A stretch of 64,000 nt of DNA, taken from assembly GCF_024448935.1 (NCBI RefSeq), contig NZ_JAMOIE010000014.1, positions 1 to 64,000 of the forward strand, read 5' to 3'. Of the stretch, positions 1 through 10,855 are shown in pieces. Source of the DNA: Stutzerimonas stutzeri. Its GTDB lineage: Bacteria; Pseudomonadota; Gammaproteobacteria; Pseudomonadales; Pseudomonadaceae. The stretch's first letter is position 1. The number at the start of each line of letters is the position of its first letter. The notes beneath the pieces were generated by a model, which had not been told where the DNA came from, searched no databases, and worked only from the letters and a program-made list of their open reading frames with translations. Both the position numbers and the translations under genes were made by a program.

Positions 1-52
1 AACCGGCCATATCCGTCGGCCCGTCACCGCAACCGCCCCCACCCTCTCGATC

Positions 53-85
53 GTCGGATTACGCCTTCGGCTAATCCAACCTACG
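53..85. repeat. Intergenic stem-loop repeat
   Basis: The 33-bp unit can fold: GGATTA pairs with TAATCC and GCC with GGC around a TTC loop, with one bulged C. The motif resembles a stem-loop repeat I know from intergenic DNA of many pseudomonads. It lies downstream of cysNC. A second short motif, ACGGGTGAAACCCGC at about 109-124, follows and recurs in related form near 48.3 kb. The remaining bases from 1 to 159 hold no gene that I can support. Confidence 0.5.
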
Positions 86-159
86 TTGACTGGACACCGC
101 GGAACGCGGTACGGGTGAAACCCGCGCGATTTGCAGGGCGCCGACACAACCGATGCGCG

Positions 160-201
160 ATCAAATCGCCCCACGCTCACATCAAATCGCCCCACGCTCA
201 C
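160..201. repeat. 21-bp tandem duplication at the cysNC stop codon
   Basis: The unit ATCAAATCGCCCCACGCTCAC occurs twice in a row, at 160-180 and 181-201, without mismatch. On the minus strand the inner copy encodes the last residues and stop codon of CysNC, and the outer copy lies just after the stop. It is a recent-looking slippage duplication that leaves the protein intact. Confidence 0.9.
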
Positions 202-2080
202 GCAGCAACTGGATCACTTGCCTGGCGCCCTCTTCCACGGTCAGCGCTTCGGTGTCGATCACCAGGTCGGCATTCACCGGCACGTCGTAGGGGAAGGACT
301 CGCCCGGTATATTTTCGCCACCGGCGGCATACAGGCCCTGCGGGTCACGCTGCTGGCAGGCCTGCGGTGACGCCTGGACGTAGACGGTGATGGCGCGCTC
401 GCCCCCGATCAGCGCCTTGGCCTGCTCGCGGCCTTCGGCGTCCGGCGCAACGAACGCGGCCAGGGTCAGCAGGCCCGCCTCGTTGAATTGCCGTGCGACC
501 TGGGCGGCGCGCCGCCAATTCTCGGTGCGCCCGGCGCGGTCCTGCGGCAGGCCTTTGTTCAAATCGTGGCGCAGGTTCTGGCCGTCCAGTACGAAGACCG
601 CGCGGCCCATGTCGAACAGCTTGCGCTCCACCGCATAGGCCAGGGTGCTCTTGCCGGCGCCGGACAAGCCGGTGAACAGCACGGTCGCCGGCTGCTGGCC
701 GAAGCGGCTTGCACGCTCTTCGGTGGAGACATGAGCCAGCGCGCCATGGTGTCCGCCGGCACCATGGACGACCGGCTCGGCAATGATCATGCCGGCGCCA
801 ACGGTGCCGTTGCTGAGGCGATCGATGATAATGAACGAACCGGTAGTACGGTTCTGCGCGTAGCCGTCCAGGGCAATCGGCGCATCCAGGCTGACCTTGA
901 CTCGGCCGATCTCGTTGAGCTGCAGGCTGCTGGCGGGGCCATGCTCCAGTGTATTCACATCGACCCGGTGAGTAATGCTGGCGATTGAGCCCGGCACGTA
1001 GCTGGTGGCGCGCTTGATGTCGTATTTCTTGCCCGGCAGCATCGGTTCCTCGGCCATCCACACCAGCATTGCGTCGAAACCGTCTGTGATGCGCGGCAGG
1101 TTGTCGGCATGCACGAGCATGTCACCACGAGACACGTCGATCTCGTCTTCCAGCGTCAGGGTAACCGCCTCGCCCGGTGTCGCCTGTTCCAGTTCACCGT
1201 CGAAGGTGACGATGGACTTGACGGTACTGCGCTTGCCGGACGGCAATACCACGACCTCGTCGCCCTTGCGCACGATGCCGCTGGCCAGGGTGCCAGCGAA
1301 ACCGCGGAAGTTGAGGTTGGGCCGGTTGACGTACTGCACGGGGAAGCGCAGGTCGTCGAAGTTGCGGTCGCCGGCGATCTCGACGCTTTCCAGAATCTCC
1401 ATCAGCGACTGCCCTTCATACCAGGGCGCGCGCTCGGAACGGTGGACCACGTTGTCGCCCTTGAGCGCGGACATCGGCACGAAGTGCAGCGACGACGGCT
1501 TGAGCTCGATGCGTTCGGCAAAGGCCAGGTAATCGGCCTTGATGCGCTCGAATACGGACTGGTCGAAGTCCATCAGGTCCATCTTGTTGATGGCCACGAC
1601 GATGTGCTTGATGCCCAGCAGCGAGGTGATGAAGCTGTGGCGCTTGGTCTGGGTCTGCACGCCATAGCGGGCGTCGACCAGGATGATCGCCAGGTCGCAG
1701 GTGGACGCACCCGTCGCCATGTTTCGCGTGTACTGCTCGTGGCCAGGGGTGTCGGCGATGATGAACTTGCGCTTGGCGGTGGAGAAATAGCGGTAGGCGA
1801 CATCGATGGTGATGCCCTGCTCGCGCTCGGCCTGCAACCCATCGACCAGCAACGCCAGGTCGACGTCATCGCCGGTGGTGCCGGATTTCTTCGAGTCGCG
1901 GGTGATGGCTTCGAGGTGGTCCTCGTAGATCATCTTCGAATCGTGCAGCAGCCGGCCAATCAGCGTGCTCTTGCCGTCATCGACGTTGCCGCAAGTGAGA
2001 AAGCGCAGGAGTTCCTTGCGCTCGTGCTGCGCCAGGTAGGCGAGGATGTCGGCGGAAATAAGGTCAGAACTATGCGACAT
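182..2080 (-). CDS. cysNC: Sulfate adenylyltransferase subunit 1 / adenylylsulfate kinase fusion
   Basis: This is a bifunctional enzyme of assimilatory sulfate activation. The CysN half is the GTPase subunit that drives APS synthesis by CysD, and the C-terminal CysC half phosphorylates APS to PAPS. The 632-residue protein shows the GTPase motifs GNVDDGKST (residues 31-39), DTPGHEQY and NKMD. A second Walker [10 protein letters not shown], at about residue 470 opens the APS-kinase domain. The fused form is the usual one in Pseudomonas. The gene should be co-transcribed with cysD upstream, but a small gene with flanking repeats lies between them. The ribosome site before the ATG (GAGAAGAAAGC) is weak. 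Confidence 0.97.
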   Translation of the reverse strand: MSHSSDLISADILAYLAQHERKELLRFLTCGNVDDGKSTLIGRLLHDSKMIYEDHLEAITRDSKKSGTTGDDVDLALLVDGLQAEREQGITIDVAYRYFSTAKRKFIIADTPGHEQYTRNMATGASTCDLAIILVDARYGVQTQTKRHSFITSLLGIKHIVVAINKMDLMDFDQSVFERIKADYLAFAERIELKPSSLHFVPMSALKGDNVVHRSERAPWYEGQSLMEILESVEIAGDRNFDDLRFPVQYVNRPNLNFRGFAGTLASGIVRKGDEVVVLPSGKRSTVKSIVTFDGELEQATPGEAVTLTLEDEIDVSRGDMLVHADNLPRITDGFDAMLVWMAEEPMLPGKKYDIKRATSYVPGSIASITHRVDVNTLEHGPASSLQLNEIGRVKVSLDAPIALDGYAQNRTTGSFIIIDRLSNGTVGAGMIIAEPVVHGAGGHHGALAHVSTEERASRFGQQPATVLFTGLSGAGKSTLAYAVERKLFDMGRAVFVLDGQNLRHDLNKGLPQDRAGRTENWRRAAQVARQFNEAGLLTLAAFVAPDAEGREQAKALIGGERAITVYVQASPQACQQRDPQGLYAAGGENIPGESFPYDVPVNADLVIDTEALTVEEGARQVIQLLRERGAI

Positions 2081-2095
2081 GCTTTCTTCTCTATC

Positions 2096-2524
2096 GCTGG
2101 AGGCTTTAGGCTGGATGGCTTGACGAAAAAGCCCTCTGGCCGGCCTGGGTTATTTCTGGTGGAGGAGCTTGAGCAGACCGGAGAGCATCGCAGCGACCCG
2201 CTTGCTGCGCCTTATCCAGTCGTTTCCGCATTCAGCGGGAATAAATCCCACCTCAACCCCTATGTATATTTGTGTCCGCAACTCCGAGCACGAACCCTTC
2301 GCGATGCTCAGAAAGTAGCGTTTTTCCTTATCACCATCCCGAGTCATGCCTTCGGCAATGTTGCTTGGGATTGAAAGGCCAGACCGGGTGATCTGATCCT
2401 TGAAACCAAAGTCTCGGCAGTCAGCCAGCTCCCGATAAATATCAACAGAAAGCCGCGCCGACAGTTTCCATACATCCAGGCGTTCGAAATCCATTCGTTC
2501 AGCCTCCAGCCTTTAGCCTCCAGC
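2096..2524. mobile_element. Putative small element carrying an S23 gene, bounded by inverted repeats
   Basis: The cysD-cysNC spacer holds a block with near-identical inverted ends. The left end (2096-2120) and the reverse complement of the right end (2501-2524) both begin GCTGGAGGCT and share GGCTGGA after a three-base variable step, with one extra T on the left. The right end lies 4 bp from the cysD stop codon and the left end 15 bp from the cysNC start. The only gene inside is the four-helix-bundle protein. The ends belong to the 7-bp repeat family seen elsewhere in the window. That it moves as a unit is inference; no transposase or target duplication is evident. Confidence 0.5.
2150..2494 (-). 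CDS. S23 / four-helix-bundle protein (IVP family)
   Basis: This 114-residue protein has the hallmark pattern of the 23S rRNA intervening-sequence protein family: the start MDFERLDVWK, the central DQITRSGLSIPSNIAEG and a helical C-terminus. Members are small basic helical-bundle proteins, related to the Avd accessory protein of diversity-generating retroelements. The function of free-standing copies is not established. Here the gene lies inside the cysD-cysNC operon in the same direction, not in an rRNA gene. Its Shine-Dalgarno GGAGG, 8 nt before the ATG, is part of the flanking heptamer repeat. A GC-rich stretch followed by TTTTT lies just past the stop and could attenuate transcription into cysNC. 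Confidence 0.9.
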   Translation of the reverse strand: MDFERLDVWKLSARLSVDIYRELADCRDFGFKDQITRSGLSIPSNIAEGMTRDGDKEKRYFLSIAKGSCSELRTQIYIGVEVGFIPAECGNDWIRRSKRVAAMLSGLLKLLHQK

Positions 2525-2528
2525 GGCC

Positions 2529-3446
2529 TTAAAAATACCCCTGCCGCTTCTTCTCCTCCATCGAACCTGCGCCATCGTGGTCGATGACGCGGCCCTGACG
2601 TTCGGAAGTACGCGTCAGGAGCATTTCCTGGATGATCTCGGGAAGGCTTGACGCCGTAGATTCCACCGCACCGGTCAACGGGTAGCAGCCAAGGGTACGG
2701 AAGCGGACCATGCGCTTTTCGATGCGTCCCTTCTCCTCGTCGGTGAGATGTTCGAGGATGCGCTCATCGTCGATCATGATCAGGGTGCCGTTCTTCTCGA
2801 TGACGTCGCGCTCGGCCGCGAAGTACAGCGGCACGATCGGGATCTGCTCGAGGTAGATGTACTGCCAGATGTCCAGTTCGGTCCAGTTCGACAAGGGGAA
2901 CACGCGGATGGATTCGCCCTTTTTCACCTTGCCGTTGTAGAGATTCCAGAGTTCCGGGCGCTGGTTCTTCGGATCCCAGCGGTGCTTGCTGTCGCGGAAG
3001 GAGTAGACGCGCTCCTTGGCGCGGGATTTCTCCTCGTCGCGGCGGGCGCCGCCGAAAGCGGCATCGAAGCCGTATTTGTCGAGCGCCTGCTTGAGGCCCT
3101 CGGTTTTCATGATGTCGGTGTGCTTGGCGCTGCCGTGGGTGAACGGGTTGATGTTCTGCGCCACGCCATCCGGGTTGATGTGCGTGATCAGGTCCAGATC
3201 CATCTCGTTGACCATCTGCTCGCGGAAGCGGTACATCTCCTGGAACTTCCAGCGTGTATCGACGTGCAGCACCGGGAACGGCAGCTTGCCCGGAAAGAAG
3301 GCCTTGCGCGCCAGGTGCAGCATCACGGCCGAATCCTTGCCGATGGAATACAGCATCACCGGGTTGCCGAATTCGGCTGCCACCTCACGGATGATGTGGA
3401 TGCTTTCCGCCTCCAGCTGTTTCAGATGCGTCAGTTTGTCGACCAT
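2529..3446 (-). CDS. cysD: Sulfate adenylyltransferase subunit 2
   Basis: CysD is the catalytic PP-loop subunit of ATP sulfurylase. It adenylylates sulfate with ATP to give APS, with energy from the CysN GTPase. The 305-residue protein has the pyrophosphatase-loop motif SIGKDS at residues 34-39 and the family C-terminus. It begins the leftward cysD-(S23)-cysNC cluster. The upstream 175 bp are locally AT-rich and would be expected to carry the CysB-dependent promoter, although I cannot define a CysB site. The ATG at 3446 matches the family N-terminus; its ribosome site is weak. Confidence 0.97.
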   Translation of the reverse strand: MVDKLTHLKQLEAESIHIIREVAAEFGNPVMLYSIGKDSAVMLHLARKAFFPGKLPFPVLHVDTRWKFQEMYRFREQMVNEMDLDLITHINPDGVAQNINPFTHGSAKHTDIMKTEGLKQALDKYGFDAAFGGARRDEEKSRAKERVYSFRDSKHRWDPKNQRPELWNLYNGKVKKGESIRVFPLSNWTELDIWQYIYLEQIPIVPLYFAAERDVIEKNGTLIMIDDERILEHLTDEEKGRIEKRMVRFRTLGCYPLTGAVESTASSLPEIIQEMLLTRTSERQGRVIDHDGAGSMEEKKRQGYF

Positions 3447-3594
3447 GGCTACTCACGATTTGGCAGGTGGACGGCCGGCGGGCCGTGGATTGGGCGCAAC
3501 TTTAACACGGCATTAGATTCTAATCAGGGCGCCTTTTAGATCTAAATGCTCTAGCTATATGCCGGGGAAAACCTTCCGTCCTTTTTGCATCACA

Positions 3595-3629
3595 CCGCGT
3601 CGCAGCCTTCGAAGGGCTGCGTCACGCGG
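3595..3629 (-). terminator. Strong hairpin at the 3' end of the Nif3-like gene
   Basis: CCGCGT plus CGCAGCC (3595-3607) pairs with GGCTGCG (3615-3621) and ACGCGG (3624-3629), with a 7-nt loop and two unpaired bases. It overlaps the stop codon of the Nif3-like gene. No run of T follows directly on either strand, so it is not a textbook intrinsic terminator. It may terminate weakly or protect the transcript end. Confidence 0.4.
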
Positions 3630-4380
3630 GGTTTGGGCAATCGATGAACAGGTGCTCGATGGCAAACCGCTTCGCCAGATGCTCACCCAGGGCCTGAACG
3701 CCGTACCGCTCGGTGGCGTGGTGACCGGCGGCAAAGAAGCTCAGTCCGTTTTCGCGTGCGATATGCACCGTAGGCTCCGAGATTTCTCCCGTCAGGTACG
3801 CATCGACGCCTGCGGTTACCGCTTGATCGATATAGCCCTGTGCACCGCCAGTGCACCAGGCGATCCGCCTGATCAAGCCAGGCCCTTCGACCATCAGCGG
3901 TTCACGCCCAAGCGCAGCGTGAACCCGACGCATGAAATCAGCCGGCATAAGCGGCATATCGAGAGCACCCACAAGCCCGACCGAGCGAGGATTATCCGGC
4001 TCCAAAGCGCCCTCGATGGTCAACCCGAGCAGGCGCGCCAACTGCACGTTGTTACCCACCTCGGGATGGACATCGAGTGGCAGGTGATAGGCAAGCAGAC
4101 TGATGTCATGGCTGAGCAGGGTTTTCAGCCGTCGCTGCTTGATCCCAACGACACGCGGATCTTCGTTCTTCCAGAAATAGCCGTGGTGCACCAGCACCAC
4201 ATCGGCTTGCGCCTCGACGGCCGCATCCAGCAACGCCTGGCTAGCGGTGACGCCGCTGACGATGCGCTGTACCTGCGGGCGGCCCTCCACCTGCAAGCCG
4301 TTAGGACAATAATCGGGAATCTTCGCGGCGTTGAGGAAGCGGTCGGATTCCTCGACCAGGGTGGTCAGCGCGACGGCCAT
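3622..4380 (-). CDS. Nif3-like dinuclear metal-centre protein (YbgI family)
   Basis: This 252-residue member of the NIF3/YbgI family folds around two metal ions; its biochemical role is uncertain, and a GTP cyclohydrolase I type 2-like hydrolase has been suggested for the family. Metal-ligand motifs are visible as VLVHHGYFWKNED near residue 65 and AGHHATERYGV near the C-terminus. The frame stays open upstream to 4530, but the ATG at 4380 has AAGGAG nine bases before it and gives the family N-terminus MAVALTTLVEE. The gene is divergent from algW, as in other pseudomonads. Confidence 0.9.
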   Translation of the reverse strand: MAVALTTLVEESDRFLNAAKIPDYCPNGLQVEGRPQVQRIVSGVTASQALLDAAVEAQADVVLVHHGYFWKNEDPRVVGIKQRRLKTLLSHDISLLAYHLPLDVHPEVGNNVQLARLLGLTIEGALEPDNPRSVGLVGALDMPLMPADFMRRVHAALGREPLMVEGPGLIRRIAWCTGGAQGYIDQAVTAGVDAYLTGEISEPTVHIARENGLSFFAAGHHATERYGVQALGEHLAKRFAIEHLFIDCPNPA

Positions 4381-4541
4381 GCAAGCATGCTCCTTGTACA
4401 GAGTATCTACGGGATCAGTGAGTCGGCGCGGTCCATCGGCGAAACGGACGGGACACCAATCAGAAATGTTGCGGATTAAGCGTTCTGGACGGTGCGTTGC
4501 AGTTTTGCCGCCGGCAAGGCTGCTTTTCACGGCCAGCTTCG

Positions 4542-4547
4542 TATAAT
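4542..4547 (+). promoter_or_regulatory. Candidate -10 box for algW
   Basis: A perfect TATAAT lies 57 bp before the algW start, in the divergent spacer with the Nif3-like gene. No good -35 hexamer lies at 16-18 bp, so the promoter assignment rests on the -10 element alone. Confidence 0.4.
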
Positions 4548-4604
4548 GCCGCCACCTTAAGAGGCGCTCTTGCCTTCCGCAACCTGTCCGGACGTCCCAT
4601 CGCG

Positions 4605-5777
4605 ATGATCAATGCCCTGCGTTTTTTTGGCTGGCCGTTGCTGGTAGGCCTGCTGGCGGCCCTGCTGATCATTCAGCGCTATCCGCAGCTGGTAGGACAT
4701 CGCGCCGAGCCGGAATACAGCCTGCAGCAAGCGCCGCTGATCGGCATCCCCCAGCAAGGCCCCTACTCCTATGCCAACGCGGTCAGCAGCGCTGCGCCCG
4801 CAGTGGCCAATCTCTACACCACCAAGGTGATCGACAGCGCCAGCCAGCCGCCCATGCTCAAGGACGATCCGCTGTTCCGGCGCTTCTACGGGGACAACCT
4901 GCCGCGTCAACGCCGCATGGAATCGAGCCTGGGCTCGGCGGTGATCATGAGCCCGGAAGGCTACCTGCTGACCAACAACCACGTCACGGCGAATGCAGAA
5001 CAGATCGTCGTGGCGTTGCGCGATGGCCGGGAAACCCTGGCACGGGTGATCGGCAGCGACCCTGAAACCGATCTGGCGGTACTCAAGATCGACCTGGCGG
5101 ACCTGCCTGCGATCACCATCGGCCGCTCGGATGGCATTCGCATCGGGGACGTGACGCTGGCGATCGGTAATCCGTTCGGCGTCGGGCAAACCGTGACGAT
5201 GGGCATCATCAGCGCAACCGGCCGTAACCAGCTGGGTCTCAATACCTACGAGGACTTCATCCAGACTGACGCGGCGATCAACCGCGGTAACTCGGGCGGT
5301 GCGCTGGTGGATACCGCCGGCCACCTGATCGGCATCAACACGGCAATCATCTCCGAGTCCGGCGGATCACAGGGCATCGGCTTCGCCATCCCGGTGAAGC
5401 TCGCCATGGACGTGATGAAATCCATCATCGAGCATGGCCAGGTCATTCGCGGCTGGCTGGGGGTCGAGGTGCAGTCCCTTACGCCGGAGCTGGCCGAATC
5501 GTTCGGCCAGGCCGGTCGGCCCGGAATCGTTGTTGCGGGTGTCTACCGCGACGGGCCGGCTGAACGCGCCGGCCTGCTGCCGGGCGACCTCATCCTCAGC
5601 ATCGATGGGGCGCAGGCAAGCGATGGCCGCCGTTCAATGAACCAGGTTGCCCAGGTGCGACCCGGGGACAAAATCGATATCGACATTCTGCGTAACGGCA
5701 AGCCGCTGACGCTGACGGCCGAGGTGGGCATGCGGCCACTGGTGGAGAAAGCGCCGCAACAGCAAGCGCCGCAATAG
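4605..5777 (+). CDS. algW: DegS-type periplasmic serine protease AlgW
   Basis: AlgW is the inner-membrane-anchored HtrA-family protease that senses misfolded envelope proteins through its PDZ domain and cuts the anti-sigma factor MucA, releasing AlgU (sigma-E). The 390-residue protein has an N-terminal transmembrane anchor at about residues 5-23. The catalytic triad is His126 in LLTNNHV, Asp156 in DPETDLAVLK and Ser230 in NRGNSGGAL, and a single PDZ domain spans about residues 280-375. The frame extends 36 codons further upstream, but the ATG at 4605 gives the usual AlgW length. It is convergent with hisC. Confidence 0.96.
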   Translation: MINALRFFGWPLLVGLLAALLIIQRYPQLVGHRAEPEYSLQQAPLIGIPQQGPYSYANAVSSAAPAVANLYTTKVIDSASQPPMLKDDPLFRRFYGDNLPRQRRMESSLGSAVIMSPEGYLLTNNHVTANAEQIVVALRDGRETLARVIGSDPETDLAVLKIDLADLPAITIGRSDGIRIGDVTLAIGNPFGVGQTVTMGIISATGRNQLGLNTYEDFIQTDAAINRGNSGGALVDTAGHLIGINTAIISESGGSQGIGFAIPVKLAMDVMKSIIEHGQVIRGWLGVEVQSLTPELAESFGQAGRPGIVVAGVYRDGPAERAGLLPGDLILSIDGAQASDGRRSMNQVAQVRPGDKIDIDILRNGKPLTLTAEVGMRPLVEKAPQQQAPQ

Positions 5778-6044
5778 CCCGCTCGCGCGGCCAAGCGATC
5801 AAGCGATCAAGCGGGAGCGTACTCGACGCTCGAGCAGGCCTGGGCGCTCGTTCGCAGTGGGGCGAAAACCGTAGCGGTAGTTCACCTGCGCAGAGAGACC
5901 ACCGCAGGAGCGAAACACCTGCCCGGTCTGTGCCGAGCAGCGCCTGGGGAGAACGGGCGATACGCGATCAAACTGGCTGCGACCGCGGCCAGCACCGGCC
6001 GGAGACAGACGCTGCATGGGCCAGAAGGCTTGCAGCGACAGTGG

Positions 6045-7100
6045 TCAGCCGATGCGCTTCAGCGCATCGAGTAATGCCTGATTCTGCTCCGGCGCCCCGA
6101 TACTGATCCGCAGAAACTGCTCGATGCGCCCCTGCTTGAAGTGGCGCACGATAACGCCATGCTCGCGAAGCCCGGCAGCCAGCGCAGCAGCATCGCGCTG
6201 CGGATGCCGGGCGAAGATGAAGTTCGCCGCCGAGGGCAGCACCTCAAAGCCTAACGCCTGCATGGCAACCGTCAAGGCTTCGCGACTGGCGATCACCTGC
6301 TGGCAGCTTTGCTCGAAATATGCACGATCTTCGAACGCAGCCGCCGCGCCGGCAATGGCGATGCGGTCCAGCGGGTAGGAATTGAAACTGTTCTTGATGC
6401 GCTCCAGCGCTTCGATCAGATCCGGATGCCCTACCGCCAGGCCGACACGCAGCCCTGCCAGCGAGCGAGATTTCGACAATGTCTGGGTGACCAGCAGGTT
6501 CGGGTAGCGATCCACTAACGCAATTGCCGACTCACCGCCGAAGTCGATGTAAGCCTCATCGACCACAACGACCGAATCGGGGTTCGTCTGCAGCAGCCGC
6601 TCGATGGCCTCCAGCGCCAGCAGGCGGCCGGTCGGTGCGTTGGGGTTGGGAAAAATGATTCCGCCGTTGGGCCGGGCATAATCGGCCACCTCGATCTGAA
6701 ACCTGTCATCCAGCGCAATGGGCTCATAGGCGATGCCGTACAGGGCGCAATAGACCGGGTAGAAGCTGTAGGTCACGTCGGGAAACAGCAGCGGCTTGCC
6801 ATGCTGGAAGAGTCCGTGAAAGACGTGGGCCAGTACCTCGTCCGAGCCATTGCCGACGAACACCTGGTCCGGCCGGACGTGATAGTAATCAGCGACGGCG
6901 CGCTTGAGTCGCTCGCCGTTCGGATCCGGATACAGCCGCAGGTTGTCGTTCAGCTCGGCCTGCATCGCTGCGAGCGCCCTGGGCGAAGGACCGTAGGGGT
7001 TCTCATTGGTGTTGAGCTTGACCAGATTGGTCAGCTTCGGCTGCTCGCCGGGCACATAGGGAACCAGCTGTTTGACGAAGGGGCTCCAGAATTTGCTCAT
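6045..7100 (-). CDS. hisC: Histidinol-phosphate aminotransferase
   Basis: This PLP enzyme transfers an amino group from glutamate to imidazole acetol phosphate, the seventh step of histidine synthesis. The 351-residue protein has the fold-type I signature with the PLP lysine K210 in [16 protein letters not shown], together with [10 protein letters not shown] and PNPNAPTG. The ATG at 7100 gives the family start [15 protein letters not shown]; earlier in-frame starts run through repeat DNA. It follows hisD in the same direction, but a 148-bp block of repeats separates them. Downstream, 5778-6044 to algW holds no gene that I can support. Confidence 0.96.
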   Translation of the reverse strand: MSKFWSPFVKQLVPYVPGEQPKLTNLVKLNTNENPYGPSPRALAAMQAELNDNLRLYPDPNGERLKRAVADYYHVRPDQVFVGNGSDEVLAHVFHGLFQHGKPLLFPDVTYSFYPVYCALYGIAYEPIALDDRFQIEVADYARPNGGIIFPNPNAPTGRLLALEAIERLLQTNPDSVVVVDEAYIDFGGESAIALVDRYPNLLVTQTLSKSRSLAGLRVGLAVGHPDLIEALERIKNSFNSYPLDRIAIAGAAAAFEDRAYFEQSCQQVIASREALTVAMQALGFEVLPSAANFIFARHPQRDAAALAAGLREHGVIVRHFKQGRIEQFLRISIGAPEQNQALLDALKRIG

Positions 7101-7134
7101 CGGCCTTATTCCTTGGTATTCAAATGGTTTGATC

Positions 7135-7282
7135 GCTGGAAGCTGGAGGCTGAACGAAGATGCACGCGCGCAGCACCAACCTTGGCTGCGCCACCCAACC
7201 CGGAGCCAGCTTGCTGGCGAAGCTTTCAAGGCGGTTCGCGAGCAAGCTCGCGCCTACACGTCCAGCCTTCAAGCCCGCAGCG
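7135..7282. repeat. Inverted heptamer repeats enclosing a REP pair between hisD and hisC
   Basis: The left arm (7135-7157, GCTGGAAGCTGGAGGCTGAAC and onward) and the right arm (7259-7282, CGTCCAGCCTTCAAGCCCGC and onward) are inverted members of the same 7-bp family that bounds the S23 gene. The left arm shares GCTGGAGGCTGAACGA with the S23 leader. The interior holds palindromes of the REP type, GCCAGCTTGCTGGC (7205-7218) and GCGAGCAAGCTCGC (7238-7251). No S23 reading frame remains. The block separates two genes of one histidine cluster. Confidence 0.75.
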
Positions 7283-7294
7283 TTTTGTTCGTCT

Positions 7295-8605
7295 TTACCG
7301 CTTTATCCGGTATTCGGCGCTGCGTGCGTGAGCGGTGAGCGACTCACCGCGCGCCAGTACCGAGGCGACCTTGCCCAGCGCGGATGCACCCTCAGCCGAA
7401 CAGTGGATGATCGAGGAGCGCTTCTGGAAATCGTACACGCCCAAGGGTGACGAGAATCGCGCAGTGCCCGAGGTGGGCAAGACATGATTCGGCCCAGCGC
7501 AGTAATCGCCCAGCGCCTCGGCGGTGTAACGCCCCATGAAAATCGCTCCCGCATGGCGAATCTGCGGCAGCCACGCATCGGGATCAGCCACGGACAGCTC
7601 GAGGTGCTCGGGCGCGATGCGATTAGCGACATCGATCGCCTGCTGCATGTCAGCAACCTGAATCAGTGCCCCGCGCCCCAGCAGCGAGGCGCGAGCGATT
7701 TCGCTACGCTCAAGGCTCGGCAGCAAACGGGAGATGCTTTCAGCGACCCGATCAAGAAAGGACGCATCCGGGCTGACCAGGATCGACTGCGCATCTTCGT
7801 CGTGCTCGGCCTGGGAGAACAGGTCCATGGCGATCCAGTCGGGATCGGTCCGGCCGTCGCACACCACCAGAATCTCGGAGGGGCCGGCGATCATGTCGAT
7901 ACCGACCTTGCCGAATACGTGGCGCTTGGCCGTCGCGACATAGATGTTGCCGGGCCCGACAATCTTGTCGACTGGCGGGACGCTTTCGGTGCCGTAGGCC
8001 AGCGCAGCGACGGCCTGAGCCCCACCGATGGTGAAGACCCGGTCGACGCCGGCGATGCACGCGGCCGCCAGCACCAGTTCGTTGAGCTCACCGCGCGGAG
8101 TGGGGACCACCATCACCACCTCCGGCACCCCTGCAACCTTCGCCGGGATGGCGTTCATCAGCACTGACGACGGATACGATGCCTTGCCACCCGGCACATA
8201 GAGACCCGCGCGATCAAGCGGCGTGACTTTCTGACCAAGCACGGTGCCGTCAGCTTCGGTGTAGCTCCAGGAGTCCTGCTTTTGCCGTTCGTGGTAAGTA
8301 CGGACCCGTTCAGCGGCAGCTTCCAGCGCCTGGCGCTGGGCCGGGCTGATCCGTGTGAGCGCCAGTTCAAGCCGCTCACGCGGCAGGATCAGGTCAGCCA
8401 TGGAGGCCACCTCAAGGCCGTCGAACCGCTGGGTCAGCTCCACCAGTGCGGCATCGCCACGCTCGCGCACGGCCCTGATGATCTCCAGCACACGCTGATT
8501 GACACCATCATCGGAGACGCTTTCCCAGCTCAGCAGACGATCCAGGTGTCGCGAGAAGTCGGGATCGGCGGCGTTGAGTCGGCGGATGTCGATGGGAGCG
8601 GTCAT
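7295..8605 (-). CDS. hisD: Histidinol dehydrogenase
   Basis: HisD carries out the last two steps of histidine synthesis, the NAD- and zinc-dependent oxidation of histidinol to histidine. The 436-residue protein shows the zinc and catalytic region [11 protein letters not shown], the APEHLEL motif and the glycine-rich VGPGNIYV region. The start at 8605 ([14 protein letters not shown]) fits the family and has GAGG six to seven bases upstream; the ATG at 8617 overlaps that ribosome site. It lies downstream of hisG in the same direction, with a 131-bp gap that shows no gene. Confidence 0.97.
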   Translation of the reverse strand: MTAPIDIRRLNAADPDFSRHLDRLLSWESVSDDGVNQRVLEIIRAVRERGDAALVELTQRFDGLEVASMADLILPRERLELALTRISPAQRQALEAAAERVRTYHERQKQDSWSYTEADGTVLGQKVTPLDRAGLYVPGGKASYPSSVLMNAIPAKVAGVPEVVMVVPTPRGELNELVLAAACIAGVDRVFTIGGAQAVAALAYGTESVPPVDKIVGPGNIYVATAKRHVFGKVGIDMIAGPSEILVVCDGRTDPDWIAMDLFSQAEHDEDAQSILVSPDASFLDRVAESISRLLPSLERSEIARASLLGRGALIQVADMQQAIDVANRIAPEHLELSVADPDAWLPQIRHAGAIFMGRYTAEALGDYCAGPNHVLPTSGTARFSSPLGVYDFQKRSSIIHCSAEGASALGKVASVLARGESLTAHARSAEYRIKR

Positions 8606-8736
8606 AACGGGCCTCATGAACGGATGAATACAGCGATAGTCAGGCGCCCTAGACTAACAAGCCGACCGCGCGGGCACCTGGATATTTAGGCTATGACGCG
8701 GATCGGCTGGCCGGCGGTTTAGCGTCCGGCCGGTGC

Positions 8737-9366
8737 TCACGGGTGCTGGGCAGTGGCGCTCTGGAGCGCATCGATCAGGGCCTGGATGCGCGCATGCTGC
8801 ATCTTCATCGAGGCCTTGTTGACCACCAGGCGCGAGCTGATCATGGCGATCAGTTCCTGGGGCTCCAGACCATTGGCGCGCAGCGTATTGCCGGTGTCGA
8901 CGACGTCGATGATCTTGTCTGCCAGCCCCACCAGGGGCGCAAGCTCCATCGAGCCGTAAAGCTTGATGATGTCGACCTGCCGCCCTTGCTCGGCGTAGTA
9001 GCGCTTGGCGACGTTGACGAATTTGGTCGCGACCCGCAGACGCCCCTTGGGCTCTGCTGCGCCGACCTTTCCGGCGGTCATCAGCTTGCAGTTGGCGATC
9101 CGCAGGTCCAGCGGCTCGTACAGCCCTTGCCCGCCGTATTCCATCAGCACGTCCTTGCCGGCGACGCCAAGGTCCGCTGCGCCGTGCTCGACATAGGTCG
9201 GTACATCCGTGGCACGCACGATCAGCAGACGCACATCCTCCTGCGTAGTCGGGATGATCAGCTTACGGCTTTTTTCCGGATTCTCGGTGGGGACGATGCC
9301 GGCGGCGGCGAGCAGCGGCAGCGTATCGTCCAGGATGCGACCTTTGGACAGGGCGATGGTGAGCAT
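8737..9366 (-). CDS. hisG: ATP phosphoribosyltransferase, short form
   Basis: HisG condenses ATP with PRPP, the committed step of histidine synthesis. At 209 residues it is the short catalytic form, which lacks the C-terminal regulatory domain and depends on a HisZ subunit encoded elsewhere. The PRPP-binding stretch [16 protein letters not shown] and the N-terminus [11 protein letters not shown] are clear. It is followed by hisD and preceded by murA in the same direction, the usual Pseudomonas arrangement. Confidence 0.96.
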   Translation of the reverse strand: MLTIALSKGRILDDTLPLLAAAGIVPTENPEKSRKLIIPTTQEDVRLLIVRATDVPTYVEHGAADLGVAGKDVLMEYGGQGLYEPLDLRIANCKLMTAGKVGAAEPKGRLRVATKFVNVAKRYYAEQGRQVDIIKLYGSMELAPLVGLADKIIDVVDTGNTLRANGLEPQELIAMISSRLVVNKASMKMQHARIQALIDALQSATAQHP

Positions 9367-9483
9367 GAACGGTTAATTCCTTGAAGCCTATTGATGGCGA
9401 CCTTGGCATCGGCCCGGGCAGGGCAGGTACGGATCTCGACCTTGGCCGCCGGCAGCGCCGGCAGCCGCAGCCTGTTCCGCCAG

Positions 9484-10842
<1,359 letters not shown>

Positions 10843-10855
10843 TTATGACCGGCGA

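Noticed and set aside
1109-2374. Long plus-strand frames antisense to cysNC, rng, prfC, pmbA and others.
   Set aside because: All lie opposite well-conserved genes and show no domain of their own.
3595-3629. A riboswitch or leader in front of cysD.
   Set aside because: The structure lies at the 3' end of the Nif3-like gene and is a simple hairpin; nothing in it resembles a known sulfur riboswitch.
5799-6017. A 72-codon minus-strand frame between algW and hisC (SAQTGQVFRSCGGLSAQVNY).
   Set aside because: No clear ribosome site, arginine-rich composition and no family that I recognise; long frames arise by chance in GC-rich DNA. The spacer is 267 bp and may be empty.
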